Positions 1 to 7,307 are shown, counted from the stretch's first letter. The stretch: DNA of 9,074 bases from DASRJX01 sp035649235 (GCA_035649235.1 DASRJX010000117.1:1-9074), one strand, 5' to 3'. Program-made: numbers and translations. The notes: generated by a model from the sequence alone, not told the origin.

Positions 1-179
1 TGATCCTCATCCGTCAGGGCGAGACGATCCACGCCCAGATCGACATCGACTCCCACGACCTCGACGCCTTCGACCCCGCGAGCGTGCGGCTGGTCGAGCA
101 GGTGGCGCAGTGGCTCGCGGGCGCTTATGCCGCCTTTCAGGGGCCCGTGCCCCAGCCGCCGAAGGCGGTGCCGCGGTGA
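1..179 (+). CDS. GAF-domain protein, C-terminal fragment (fRMsr/YebR-like)
   Basis: Only the last 58 codons are in the window; the start lies upstream of base 1 and the reading frame begins at base 3. The visible protein reads ...QIDIDSHDLDAFDP... followed by an amphipathic helix (VRLVEQVAQWLAGAYA) and a short Pro-rich tail. The 'IDIDS...L.AFD' strand followed by a closing helix is the typical end of a GAF domain, particularly of the small free-methionine-(R)-sulfoxide-reductase-like group. The catalytic or ligand-binding part is not visible, so enzyme activity cannot be judged; it could equally be a plain GAF sensor. Its stop codon overlaps the GTG of the hybrid kinase gene (GTGA), so the two are probably translationally coupled and may act in one pathway. 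The GAF assignment is fairly safe; the subfamily is inference. Confidence 0.72.
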   Translation, partial: ILIRQGETIHAQIDIDSHDLDAFDPASVRLVEQVAQWLAGAYAAFQGPVPQPPKAVPR

Positions 180-2308
180 GGCGCGCCGCGCGCGGCGGCC
201 TGCGGGCCGTGCGGCCCCGCGACGAGGAAAAGGAGGCGCCGGCCGGGGACGACCTGTCCGAGCGCCTGGCCCGCGCCGAGAGCCAGGCCCGGGAGTGGGA
301 GCGCCGCTTCCGGCAGCACGACGCGCATCTCGCCGTCCTGGAGCGCGAGAGGCAGAAGCTGTCGGCCATCGTCAACCACGCCGATGCCGCCTTCCTGGTG
401 TTCGACGCCTCCTTCAGGCTGGTCTGGGCGAACAGCCTGTTCTCGCAGCGCTACGGTGGCGGCGAGGTGGAGCCCAAGGATCGCGAGGCGGTCGCTCCGC
501 TCCGGATCGCTCCGGCCATCGGGAGCGAGTGCAGCGTGGTCCTCGGCGGCGCGGAGCACAGCGCCACGTGCCCCGTGCACCGGGCGTTTGCGAGCGGCAA
601 CGTGGCGCACTCCGAGATGAAGTTCCTGGTCGGCGGGCGGGAGCGCGACATCTATGCCACCGCCATGCCGATCCGCAGCACGTCGGGGGCGGTCGAGGAG
701 GCTCTCGTGATGCTGCAGGACGTCTCGGATCTGGAGGTCCTGCGCCGCTCGCAGGCCGACCTGCGCGCCAGCGAGGAGCGGTTCCGATCGATCTTCGAGA
801 ACACGTCGGCCGGCATGGCGGCCGTCGGCCTGGATGGCACCCTCCTGCAGGTCAATCCCGCCTTCTGCCGGTTCCTGGGCATGGAGGAGTCGGAGCTCTC
901 GGGACGGGACCTGGCGGACATCACCCATCCTGACGATCGGCTCTCCGCCCGGCGGCTGTTCGCCTCGGATCCGGGGGCGGCGCCCACCGCGTCACTCACG
1001 GAAATGCGCTACATCCGCAAGGACGGGAGCACCGCCTGGGGCCTGACGAGCGCCACCCGGCTGCGCGACGCCGCCGGCCGGCCCTCCTGCGCCGTGGCCC
1101 TGGTCCAGGACGTCGAGGAGCGCAAGCAGACGGAGGAGGCGCTGCGCCGGAGCGAAGAGCAGCTCCGCCAGTCGCAGAAGATCGAGGCGATCGGACGGCT
1201 GGCGGGCGGCGTGGCGCACGACTTCAACAACCTGCTGACAGTGATCACCGGACGCTGCGCCCTGCTGCTGCGGCGCCCGGAAGGCGCCGGCCCCGTGCGG
1301 AGCGAGATCGAGGTCATCCGCGACACCGCCGAGCGGGCCGCGACGCTCACCCGCCAGCTCCTCGCCTTCAGCCGGAAGCAGATGCTCGTGCCTCGGGTCG
1401 TCGACGTCAACACCATCGTCGCCGAGATGGAGCCGATGTTGCGCCGCCTGATCGGCGAGGACCTCCGGCTGGCCTCGTCGCTGCGCCCCGACCTGGGCCG
1501 GGTGCGCGTCGATCCGGGCCAGTTGGAGCAGATCATCATGAACCTCGCCATCAACGCCCGCGACGCCATGCCCCACGGCGGCCGGCTGACCATCGACACC
1601 GACAACGAGATCCTGACCGCCGACAGCCACTTCAACGACGTGCAGGTGGTCCCGGGCCGCTACGTCCTGCTGGCGGTCACCGACACCGGCATCGGGATGG
1701 ACGCGGCGACGCGGGCTCGCATCTTCGAGCCGTTCTTCACCACCAAGGCTCCGGGGACGGGGACGGGGCTCGGACTGTCGACCGTCTACGGGATCGTCAA
1801 GCAGAGCGGCGGCTACATCTTCGTCGAGAGCGAGCCGAACCAGGGCGCGATCTTCAAGATCTACCTGCCGCGCGTCGATGGGTCGGCGGAGCAGGACCAG
1901 ACCAGCGCCCCCGACGACATCGCGCCCCGGGGGACCGGCACGATCCTGCTGGTCGAGGACGAGGAGGTGGTGCGCAACCTGACCCGGGAGATCCTGGAGC
2001 ACGTCGGCTACACGGTGCTCTCCGCCTCCGGCGCCGCCGAAGCGCGGGCGCTGTGCCAGTCACACGACGGGCCGATCCAGCTCCTCCTGGCCGACGTGGT
2101 GATGCCGGAGATGGGCGGACGCGAGCTGGCCATGGCCCTGGCACCCCTGCGCCCGGAGATGCGAGTCCTGTACATGTCCGGGTACACCGACAACGCCGCC
2201 ATCCTGCACGGCGTCGCCGAATCCGGCAGCGCCTTCCTGCAGAAGCCGTTCACGCCCGCCGGCCTGGCGCACAAGGTGCGCGAGGTCCTGGACGGTCGCC
2301 CCGCGTGA
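176..2308 (+). CDS. Hybrid sensor histidine kinase (PAS-PAS-HisKA-HATPase-REC)
   Basis: A 710-aa soluble-looking hybrid kinase with no membrane segment or signal peptide. Domains in order: a charged N-terminus and short coiled coil (about 28-60); a first PAS domain (about 62-175) with C119 and a C132-P-V-H motif; an S-box PAS domain (about 198-320); HisKA with the phosphoacceptor H348 in GGVAHDFNN; a HATPase with N-box N460..D463, G1 box D503-T-G-I-G507, and an F/G2 region EPFFTTK...GTGLGLS; and a C-terminal receiver with acidic E594/D595, phosphoacceptor D640 (LLADVVMPE), S668 and K690. All catalytic residues are present, so it should autophosphorylate and pass phosphate to its own receiver. 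I chose GTG at 176 because it overlaps the upstream stop (GTGA) and has a GAAGG at 161-165. An open frame reaches back to 110, and GTG 209 is another option. The signal is unknown; the PAS cysteines hint at redox or metal sensing. No output DNA-binding regulator is adjacent. Confidence 0.93.
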   Translation: MRRAARGGLRAVRPRDEEKEAPAGDDLSERLARAESQAREWERRFRQHDAHLAVLERERQKLSAIVNHADAAFLVFDASFRLVWANSLFSQRYGGGEVEPKDREAVAPLRIAPAIGSECSVVLGGAEHSATCPVHRAFASGNVAHSEMKFLVGGRERDIYATAMPIRSTSGAVEEALVMLQDVSDLEVLRRSQADLRASEERFRSIFENTSAGMAAVGLDGTLLQVNPAFCRFLGMEESELSGRDLADITHPDDRLSARRLFASDPGAAPTASLTEMRYIRKDGSTAWGLTSATRLRDAAGRPSCAVALVQDVEERKQTEEALRRSEEQLRQSQKIEAIGRLAGGVAHDFNNLLTVITGRCALLLRRPEGAGPVRSEIEVIRDTAERAATLTRQLLAFSRKQMLVPRVVDVNTIVAEMEPMLRRLIGEDLRLASSLRPDLGRVRVDPGQLEQIIMNLAINARDAMPHGGRLTIDTDNEILTADSHFNDVQVVPGRYVLLAVTDTGIGMDAATRARIFEPFFTTKAPGTGTGLGLSTVYGIVKQSGGYIFVESEPNQGAIFKIYLPRVDGSAEQDQTSAPDDIAPRGTGTILLVEDEEVVRNLTREILEHVGYTVLSASGAAEARALCQSHDGPIQLLLADVVMPEMGGRELAMALAPLRPEMRVLYMSGYTDNAAILHGVAESGSAFLQKPFTPAGLAHKVREVLDGRPA

Positions 2309-2314
2309 TAGAGT
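2286..2314 (+). promoter_or_regulatory. Weak candidate promoter ahead of the mini-ORF/PP2C unit
   Basis: A TAGAGT hexamer at 2309-2314 (4 of 6 to TATAAT) follows the kinase stop codon. The region 15-17 bp further upstream (2286-2293) contains only a poor -35-like CTGGAC. It would give a short leader before the Shine-Dalgarno sequence at 2341. The evidence is weak; the phosphatase could also be read through from the kinase operon. Confidence 0.25.
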
Positions 2315-2351
2315 AGCTGCTCCTCTTCGATCCCGATCCCAGGAGGTAACG

Positions 2352-2405
2352 ATGCGAGCGCTCGCTCTGATGACAGGCGTGCTCCTGCCCGCGGGAGCGC
2401 TGTAA
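2352..2405 (+). CDS. 17-codon mini-ORF, leader peptide or signal-peptide remnant
   Basis: An ATG at 2352 is preceded by AGGAGG at 2341-2346, close to the best possible ribosome binding site and stronger than those of most neighbours. It opens a 17-residue peptide, MRALALMTGVLLPAGAL, ending in TAA at 2403-2405. The peptide has one positive charge followed by a hydrophobic run and a small-residue end, like the start of a Sec signal peptide. The stop lies 20 nt before the ATG of the PP2C gene, close enough for ribosomes to reinitiate. It may be a leader peptide that sets translation of the phosphatase, or the surviving 5' end of a deleted exported-protein gene. Such a short frame could also be chance, but chance does not explain the ribosome site. 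No homology can be claimed. Confidence 0.45.
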   Translation: MRALALMTGVLLPAGAL

Positions 2406-2425
2406 CCCTCGGAGGCACCAACGCC

Positions 2426-3496
2426 ATGTTCCGGGACGTTCGGCCGAGCGAGCTGGGCCCGACGCTGCGCCGGGATGCCCTCACCATCTACCGCTACTAC
2501 ATCGACGACGAGCGGCGCGCCCGCCTCGAGCAGATGGGCCGCTTCAAGCAGATCGTCTTCCTCCCGTTCTGGATGCTGCGGAGTCTGCTTCTCAAGCTGA
2601 CGCCGCCACGCCGCCTGCTGCTCGCCATAGCACTCGTCATGAGCGTTGTCGGCCAGTGCTCCATCCCGATCCGCGGCGAGCGGATCCAGTTCGACTACGG
2701 CCCCCTGCCGTTCCTCGTCCTGCTGTTCATCCTCATGCTCGAGCTGAAGGACAAGCTCCTGGCGCACGACGAGATCGCCGTCGCGCGGCAGGTGCAGCTG
2801 GCTCTCCTGCCGTCGGTCGATCCCAAACTGCCGGGCTACGACCTCTGGAGCCACACCCGGCCGGCCAACGACGTCGGCGGCGACCTGATCGACTACCTCG
2901 AGGACCCGCTGCCTCGGACCCTGGGCGTGGCCCTGGGCGACGTCGCGGGCAAGGGGCTCGGCGCCGCGCTGCTCATGGCCAAGCTGCAGGCGAGCCTGCG
3001 CGCCACCGCTCCGGGTTGTCCGGAGCTCGCCGACCTGGGCATGCGCCTCAACCGCACGCTGCACCGCGATGGGCTCGACAACCGGTTCGCGACGTTGTTC
3101 TACGCCGAATTGCCTCGCCACGGGCCGGGCTTGATGCGCTACCTGAACGCCGGACACAATCCCCCTCTCCTGGTGCGCGCCTCCGGGATCGAGACGATCG
3201 ACCCGGGTGGCCGGCCGCTCGGGATGTTCGCCGACTCCCCATACGTGGAGGGCCGGGTGGAGCTGCAGCCGTACGACCTTCTGATCCTTTACTCCGACGG
3301 GCTCGTCGAGGCGCGCAACGCGGCGGACGCCGAGTTCGGCCTCGAGCGGCTGCGAAGCCTGGCGCCGACGCTCCGCGCCCTGGGCGCAGCCGAGGCCGGG
3401 CGCCGCCTGCTTTCGGAGGTGGACCAGTTCCTCGCGGGCGCGCGCCCTCAAGACGACCTCTCGCTGATCCTCATCCGCCGGCAGCCGACCAACTGA
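2426..3496 (+). CDS. Membrane-anchored SpoIIE-type PP2C Ser/Thr phosphatase
   Basis: A 356-aa protein, with GGAGG at 2411-2415 placing the start at ATG 2426. The N-terminal ~60 residues are charged and cytoplasmic-looking. Two hydrophobic segments (about 63-80 and 92-110) separated by a short loop form a membrane hairpin. A linker helix with the usual ARQVQLALLP motif leads into a SpoIIE/PP2C domain. Metal-binding and core motifs are intact: VGGD (D153), GDVAGKG (D172), NAGHNPP, YSDGLVEARN (D291) and QDD (D343/D344). Family members dephosphorylate Ser/Thr-phosphorylated proteins, typically STAS-domain anti-anti-sigma factors, in partner-switching pathways such as RsbU/SpoIIE. The substrate here is not encoded nearby. 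No extracellular sensor domain is present, so input probably comes through the membrane hairpin, the N-terminus or a partner. It is the first of two phosphatases of this class in the window. Confidence 0.92.
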   Translation: MFRDVRPSELGPTLRRDALTIYRYYIDDERRARLEQMGRFKQIVFLPFWMLRSLLLKLTPPRRLLLAIALVMSVVGQCSIPIRGERIQFDYGPLPFLVLLFILMLELKDKLLAHDEIAVARQVQLALLPSVDPKLPGYDLWSHTRPANDVGGDLIDYLEDPLPRTLGVALGDVAGKGLGAALLMAKLQASLRATAPGCPELADLGMRLNRTLHRDGLDNRFATLFYAELPRHGPGLMRYLNAGHNPPLLVRASGIETIDPGGRPLGMFADSPYVEGRVELQPYDLLILYSDGLVEARNAADAEFGLERLRSLAPTLRALGAAEAGRRLLSEVDQFLAGARPQDDLSLILIRRQPTN

Positions 3497-3511
3497 GGGG
3501 TTGCCTGTCGG

Positions 3512-3529
3512 GGGGCGCAGCAGCGCCCC
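3512..3529 (+). other. GC-rich hairpin after the membrane PP2C gene
   Basis: A perfect 7-bp inverted repeat (GGGGCGC, loop AGCA, GCGCCCC) lies 15 bp after the phosphatase stop codon. It lacks a following T-run, so it is not a canonical intrinsic terminator. It could stabilise the 3' end of the transcript or assist Rho-dependent termination. The rest of the 141-bp gap (3497-3637) holds no convincing ORF; it has a second weak 5-bp hairpin at 3581-3597 and the promoter described separately. Confidence 0.4.
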
Positions 3530-3601
3530 ACCACGCACGCGCTTCTGTCCCTCGGCCGGGCGGATGGAGGTGCGACTCGAGGCGCAAGAACGGCGCCGCG
3601 A

Positions 3602-3637
3602 TTGACCGGGCAGCGGGGCTGGCGGTAGCATGCGGCG
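3602..3637 (+). promoter_or_regulatory. Candidate leaderless sigma70-type promoter for the FHA-GAF-PP2C gene
   Basis: TTGACC at 3602-3607 (5 of 6 to the -35 consensus) is followed after 18 bp by TAGCAT at 3626-3631 (4 of 6 to the -10 consensus, with the key TA...T positions kept). Transcription would begin about seven bases downstream, at or next to the A of the ATG at 3638. There is no Shine-Dalgarno sequence in front of that ATG, which fits a leaderless mRNA. The spacing and the missing ribosome site are seen directly; promoter activity is inference. Confidence 0.5.
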
Positions 3638-5356
3638 ATGGACTTTCTCACCATCGTCACGCCCGAGGGGTCGAAGTCCCGCTACGAGCTCGAGCGGATG
3701 AACCTGAAGATCGGCCGCTCGTCGACGAGCGACCTCGTCCTCCAGGACCTCAACGTGTCGCGCCTCCACGCCGAGCTCGTGAAGCGGTCGGAGGGGTACT
3801 TCATCCTCGACGCCGGTGGTAAGAACGGCACCTTCGTGAACGACCGGCGGATCGAGGAGCCGACGCTGCTCCAGCCGGGGGACCGGGTCCGGCTGGGGGC
3901 GACGACCCTGGTGTTCAACGGCACGCCGCGGAGCGCCGTCGAGTTCAGCGACGCGCCCCTGCCCCAGGGGCCGGGCACCATCCATCTCTCAGCCGACGAC
4001 CTGAAGACGCCCAACCTGGCGGACGTTTCGGTCATCCTGCGTTCCAGCCCGCCCCCGGTGGCGCTCGGAGCGCCGGGCTCCCCGGTTGTCCGGCCGGGCA
4101 TGACGCCGGTGCCGGGGGGTGCGCTCTCCTCGGCGGCCCTCAGCATCTTCATCGAGGCCGACAAGGAGTTGGTGTTCCACCGCCCCATCAACGAGCTGCT
4201 CGACACGATCATGACGCTCGCCAGTCGCGCCGTGCGCTTCGAGCGCGGGCTTCTGATGCTCCTCGAAGGCGGGGAGCTCCGGCCGCACGTGGTGCGCGTC
4301 CCCGCGAACGAGGAGGGCCGGCCGATCTCGGTCTCCCGGACGATCGCCGATCGCGTGCTGAAGAACAAGGAGTCGATCCTGACGAGCGACGCGCTGCTCG
4401 ACGACCGCTTCAAGGCCGGGCAGAGCGTGGAGATCCAGCAGATCCGCTCCCTCATGTGCGTCCCGCTCTGGAACAACCGCGAGGTGATCGGCCTCATCTA
4501 CCTCGACAGCCGCCAGAAGTCGGGACTGTTCACGCGCGACAACCTCCACGTCCTGACGCACCTGGCGAACGTCGCCGCGATCAAAATCGAGAACGCCAGG
4601 CTGTTCGAGCAGGCGGTCGCGGCGGAGCGCATGGAGCAGGAGATCCAGAAGGCGGCCGAGATCCAGAACCACCTGCTGCCGACGGAAGGGCCGCCGATCC
4701 CGGGCTACGATGTTTTCGGGGTCAGCCTGATGTGCCGCGCGGTCGGCGGGGACTACTACGACTACGTCACGCTGGAGGAGGGCAGGATCGGCGTGGGGCT
4801 CGGGGACGTCGCCGGCAAGGGCCTGCCGGCGGCCCTCCTGATGGCGTCTCTCCAGGCGACCTTGCGGGCGCTTTCGGAGCTCGGCCTGCCCCCCGACGAC
4901 CTTCTGACCCGGCTCAACCGCCTGCTCTGCCGCACCGTCCCCGAGAACCGCTTCGTGACCTTCTTCTACTGCGTCCTCGAACCCGCGACCGGCATCCTCA
5001 CCTACGTCAACGCCGGCCAGAACCCGCCGTACATCGTGCGCAGCGGGCAGGAGCGGGAGCAGCTGCCGCAGACGGGCCCACCGCTGGCGCTGTTCGACAC
5101 CACCCGGTACTCCGCCCGCACCGTGCGGCTCGGGCGGGGCGACGTGCTCGTCTGCTACAGCGACGGAGTCACCGAGGCGAGGGGCCACGGCACCGAGGAG
5201 TTCGGCGAGGATCGCCTGACACAGGTCGTCGGAAAGGAGCGCGACAAGACGCCGACGGGCATCATCAAGGCGGTCACCGAGGCGATGATCGGCTTCTGCG
5301 CCGGCCAGTCCTACCAGGACGACGTGACGCTGGTGGTGCTGAAGAGGCTCGCGTGA
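3638..5356 (+). CDS. FHA-GAF-PP2C (SpoIIE-type) Ser/Thr phosphatase
   Basis: A 572-aa soluble protein with three parts. The N-terminal FHA domain (1-95) has the phosphothreonine-binding signature: G26-R-S28, S41-R-L-H44 and N63-G-T65...N68. A Pro/Ala-rich linker follows (about 100-165). The GAF domain (about 180-330) contains the usual RSLMCVPLW and GLIYLDS strands. A coiled signalling helix (AAERMEQEIQKAAEIQ) connects it to the SpoIIE/PP2C domain, with VGGD (D372), GDVAGKG (D390), NAGQNPP, YSDGVTEARG (D509) and QDD (D561/D562). The catalytic aspartates are present. The FHA domain implies docking to a Thr-phosphorylated partner, and the GAF domain implies small-molecule or redox control of the phosphatase. 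No Ser/Thr kinase lies in the window. There is no Shine-Dalgarno sequence at ATG 3638. The 3' end overlaps the next gene by GTGA. Its PP2C part resembles the neighbouring membrane phosphatase in motif order, but its linker and sensors are unrelated. Confidence 0.93.
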   Translation: MDFLTIVTPEGSKSRYELERMNLKIGRSSTSDLVLQDLNVSRLHAELVKRSEGYFILDAGGKNGTFVNDRRIEEPTLLQPGDRVRLGATTLVFNGTPRSAVEFSDAPLPQGPGTIHLSADDLKTPNLADVSVILRSSPPPVALGAPGSPVVRPGMTPVPGGALSSAALSIFIEADKELVFHRPINELLDTIMTLASRAVRFERGLLMLLEGGELRPHVVRVPANEEGRPISVSRTIADRVLKNKESILTSDALLDDRFKAGQSVEIQQIRSLMCVPLWNNREVIGLIYLDSRQKSGLFTRDNLHVLTHLANVAAIKIENARLFEQAVAAERMEQEIQKAAEIQNHLLPTEGPPIPGYDVFGVSLMCRAVGGDYYDYVTLEEGRIGVGLGDVAGKGLPAALLMASLQATLRALSELGLPPDDLLTRLNRLLCRTVPENRFVTFFYCVLEPATGILTYVNAGQNPPYIVRSGQEREQLPQTGPPLALFDTTRYSARTVRLGRGDVLVCYSDGVTEARGHGTEEFGEDRLTQVVGKERDKTPTGIIKAVTEAMIGFCAGQSYQDDVTLVVLKRLA

Positions 5357-6510
5357 AGACCCTCCTGCTCGGCGTCGGATCCGTCGGCAGCGTCATCGCG
5401 CGGCATCTCGCGTCGCACCGGAGCATCACCTCGCTCACGCTCTGCGACAGCGACACGCGCCGGGCCGAGGGGCTGGCGCGCGAGCTGGACGCCGGCCGGG
5501 TGCGGGTCGCGTCTCTCGACGCGGGCGATCAGGGCGCTCTCCTCGCCGCCTTTCGCGGTCAGGGGCTCATCGTCAACGCGGTCCTGCCGCGTTTCAACCT
5601 CGGCATCATGGACGCCGCGCTCGAAGCCGGCTGCCAGTACCTGGATCTGGCTGGCGGCGAGGAGGACCAGTTCGCGAGGCACGCCGCCTGGCGGGCGGCG
5701 GGGCGCACGGCCCTGCACGGCATGGGGGAGGATCCCGGGATCAGCAACGTCCTGGCGCGCCTGGGAGCCGATCGGCTCGACGAGGTCGAGGCCATCCGGG
5801 TGCGCGACGGGGAGTTCTCCCTCGGGGACGATCTTCCGCTGGCCTGCCTGTTCTCCTCGGAGACGTTCATCGAGGAGGCGGTGTCCCCCGCGCGCCAGTA
5901 CGAGGACGGCGCCTGGAAGGAGATCCCCGCCTGGTCGAACCGGGAGGTTTACGAGTTCCCGGCCCCCGTAGGCCCCCAGACCATCTATTCGATGAGCCAT
6001 GAGGAGGTCGACACGCTGCCGCGCTTCATCGGCAAGGGGCTGAAGACGGTCGACTTCAAGCTGGCGGTGCCCGACGCCATGCAGAAGGACCTCTCGTTCC
6101 TGGACCGGATCGGAATGACGCGCCGCGACGAGGTGGCGGTCGGCGCCGCCCGCGTCCGGCCGATCGCGGTTCTGGCCGCCGTCCTGCCGCAGCCCGCCGA
6201 CCTGGGCGGGAAGGTGCGCGGCGCCGCCATCATCCTGGTCGAGGTGGACGGCGTGCGCCACGGGAACCGCATCCGGCACACCTTCCACGCGGCCATGACG
6301 CACGAGGAGGCATACCGGAGGCAGCGCACCACCGCGACCGCCTTCCTGACCGGCACGGGAGGCGCGGCGGGAGCCCTGGCCCTGGCCACGGGGCGTGTCA
6401 CGACGCCGGGCGTCCTGGCCCCGGAACAGCTCGATCCGGCGCCGATCCTCACGCTGCTCGCCGAGCTCGGCGTGACGGTCGAGGAATCGACCCGGGTCCT
6501 GGCCCACTGA
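5353..6510 (+). CDS. Saccharopine dehydrogenase-family NAD(P)-dependent oxidoreductase
   Basis: A 385-aa enzyme starting at GTG 5353, which overlaps the phosphatase stop (GTGA). An open frame extends upstream to 4456, but there it is out of frame inside the PP2C gene and is spurious. The N-terminus is a Rossmann fold with the dinucleotide loop G7-V-G9-S-V-G12 and a following LCDSD strand end. Next come NAVLPRFNLGIMDAALEAGCQYLDLAG and the family hallmark GEDPGISN (D127-P-G129), which is typical of saccharopine and carboxynorspermidine dehydrogenases. The rest is an alpha/beta catalytic and dimerisation domain. The family joins or cleaves an amino acid and an oxo-acid or aldehyde through reductive amination. 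No lysine or polyamine genes accompany it, so the substrate is open. Coupling to a signalling phosphatase is odd and could simply be operon packing. Confidence 0.85.
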   Translation: MKTLLLGVGSVGSVIARHLASHRSITSLTLCDSDTRRAEGLARELDAGRVRVASLDAGDQGALLAAFRGQGLIVNAVLPRFNLGIMDAALEAGCQYLDLAGGEEDQFARHAAWRAAGRTALHGMGEDPGISNVLARLGADRLDEVEAIRVRDGEFSLGDDLPLACLFSSETFIEEAVSPARQYEDGAWKEIPAWSNREVYEFPAPVGPQTIYSMSHEEVDTLPRFIGKGLKTVDFKLAVPDAMQKDLSFLDRIGMTRRDEVAVGAARVRPIAVLAAVLPQPADLGGKVRGAAIILVEVDGVRHGNRIRHTFHAAMTHEEAYRRQRTTATAFLTGTGGAAGALALATGRVTTPGVLAPEQLDPAPILTLLAELGVTVEESTRVLAH

Positions 6511-6529
6511 GCGACGGGCGGGGCGGCTC

Positions 6530-7294
6530 GTGCGAGCCCGGAACGATCCCGCTGGCCTGACCTCCCTGCGGCGCGTCCGCGACGCCATCATCAAGTGCGA
6601 GCGCTGCCCGCGACTGAGACGGCACTGCCGGCAGGTGGCGCGCGTCAAGGTGCGCCGCTTCCGCGACGAGACCTACTGGGGCCGCCCGGTCCCCGGCTTC
6701 GGCGACCCGAAGGCGCGGCTCCTCGTGGTCGGCCTGGCGCCCGCGGCGCATGGAGGGAACCGGACGGGCCGGGTGTTCACGGGGGACGACAGTGGCAGCT
6801 GGCTGTACGGCACGCTCCACCGCCACGGATTCGCGAGCCACGAGCACTCCTCGTCCCGTCACGACGGCATGCGCCTGATCGACTGCTACGTGACGGCGGC
6901 GGCGCGCTGCGCGCCGCCCGCGAACCGGCCGACGCGCCAGGAGCTCGATCGCTGCCGCCCGTATCTCGCGGCGGAGATCGGGCTTCTGGGGCGTGTCGAC
7001 GTGGTCGTCCTGCTCGGCCATGTGGCACACCAGGCGTGGTTGCGCGCCTCCGGCTGGTGGGGCAGGCTGCCGCGCGCCCACCGGCCTGTCTTCCGGCACG
7101 CCGGCGAGACCCTTCTCCCGGACGGCACGATCGTCATCGCCTCCTACCACCCGAGCCGCCAGAACACGCAGACCGGCCGGCTGACGCGCCCGATGTGGGA
7201 CGCCGTCTTCCGGCGCGCGCGGGCGCTCCTCCTCGAAAACGGCAGAATCAGGTTGCCGACCCGAACCGCGCGAGGTATATCTCCCTCGAGTTGA
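6530..7294 (+). CDS. udgB: Family 5 (UDGb) uracil-DNA glycosylase, 4Fe-4S
   Basis: A 254-aa protein from GTG 6530, 19 bp after the dehydrogenase stop, with only a G-rich weak ribosome site. UDGb enzymes excise uracil, and often other deaminated bases, from DNA in base excision repair. The motifs are clear. Motif I, GLAPAAHGGNRTGRVFTGD (from G68), has the family 5 Ala in place of the catalytic Asp/Asn of families 1 and 4. Motif II is H207-P-S in SYHPSRQN. Four cysteines fit the iron-sulfur cluster: C23 and C26 near the start, then C127 and C142 in the RCAPPANRPTRQELDRC stretch. GC-rich genomes suffer heavy cytosine deamination, which suits the role. The last ~20 residues are an unconserved tail, and the coding end overlaps a candidate promoter for the next unit. 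The family call is very secure. Confidence 0.95.
   Translation: MRARNDPAGLTSLRRVRDAIIKCERCPRLRRHCRQVARVKVRRFRDETYWGRPVPGFGDPKARLLVVGLAPAAHGGNRTGRVFTGDDSGSWLYGTLHRHGFASHEHSSSRHDGMRLIDCYVTAAARCAPPANRPTRQELDRCRPYLAAEIGLLGRVDVVVLLGHVAHQAWLRASGWWGRLPRAHRPVFRHAGETLLPDGTIVIASYHPSRQNTQTGRLTRPMWDAVFRRARALLLENGRIRLPTRTARGISPSS
7253..7281 (+). promoter_or_regulatory. Candidate sigma70-type promoter within the end of the glycosylase gene
   Basis: TTGCCG at 7253-7258 and TATATC at 7276-7281 are separated by exactly 17 bp. The AT-rich -10 stands out in a very GC-rich background. The predicted start near 7288 leaves about 20 nt of leader before the GTG of the 32-aa ORF, with its ribosome site at 7295-7302. 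It would drive the small ORF and, by readthrough of the following terminator, the heme-oxygenase-like gene. Confidence 0.5.
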
Positions 7295-7307
7295 AAGGAA
7301 GGATCTC

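Noticed and set aside
3512..3529. Intrinsic terminator at the GC hairpin
   Set aside because: No T-tract follows the stem, so it is listed only as a hairpin.
2060..3985. 641-aa open frame on the minus strand
   Set aside because: It lies antisense to the kinase end, the membrane PP2C and the start of the FHA gene, all with clear domain motifs. Its translation is low-complexity Arg/Ala/Gly/Val with no recognisable domain, as expected from a GC-rich antisense frame.
4456..5352. Upstream extension of the dehydrogenase frame
   Set aside because: This part is out of frame inside the PP2C domain and reads as Arg/Pro/Gly-rich sequence; the Rossmann motif starts only at GTG 5353.
5311..6648. 445-aa minus-strand open frame
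   Set aside because: It is antisense to the dehydrogenase, whose GxGxxG and DPG motifs are clear; no family features are seen in the antisense product.
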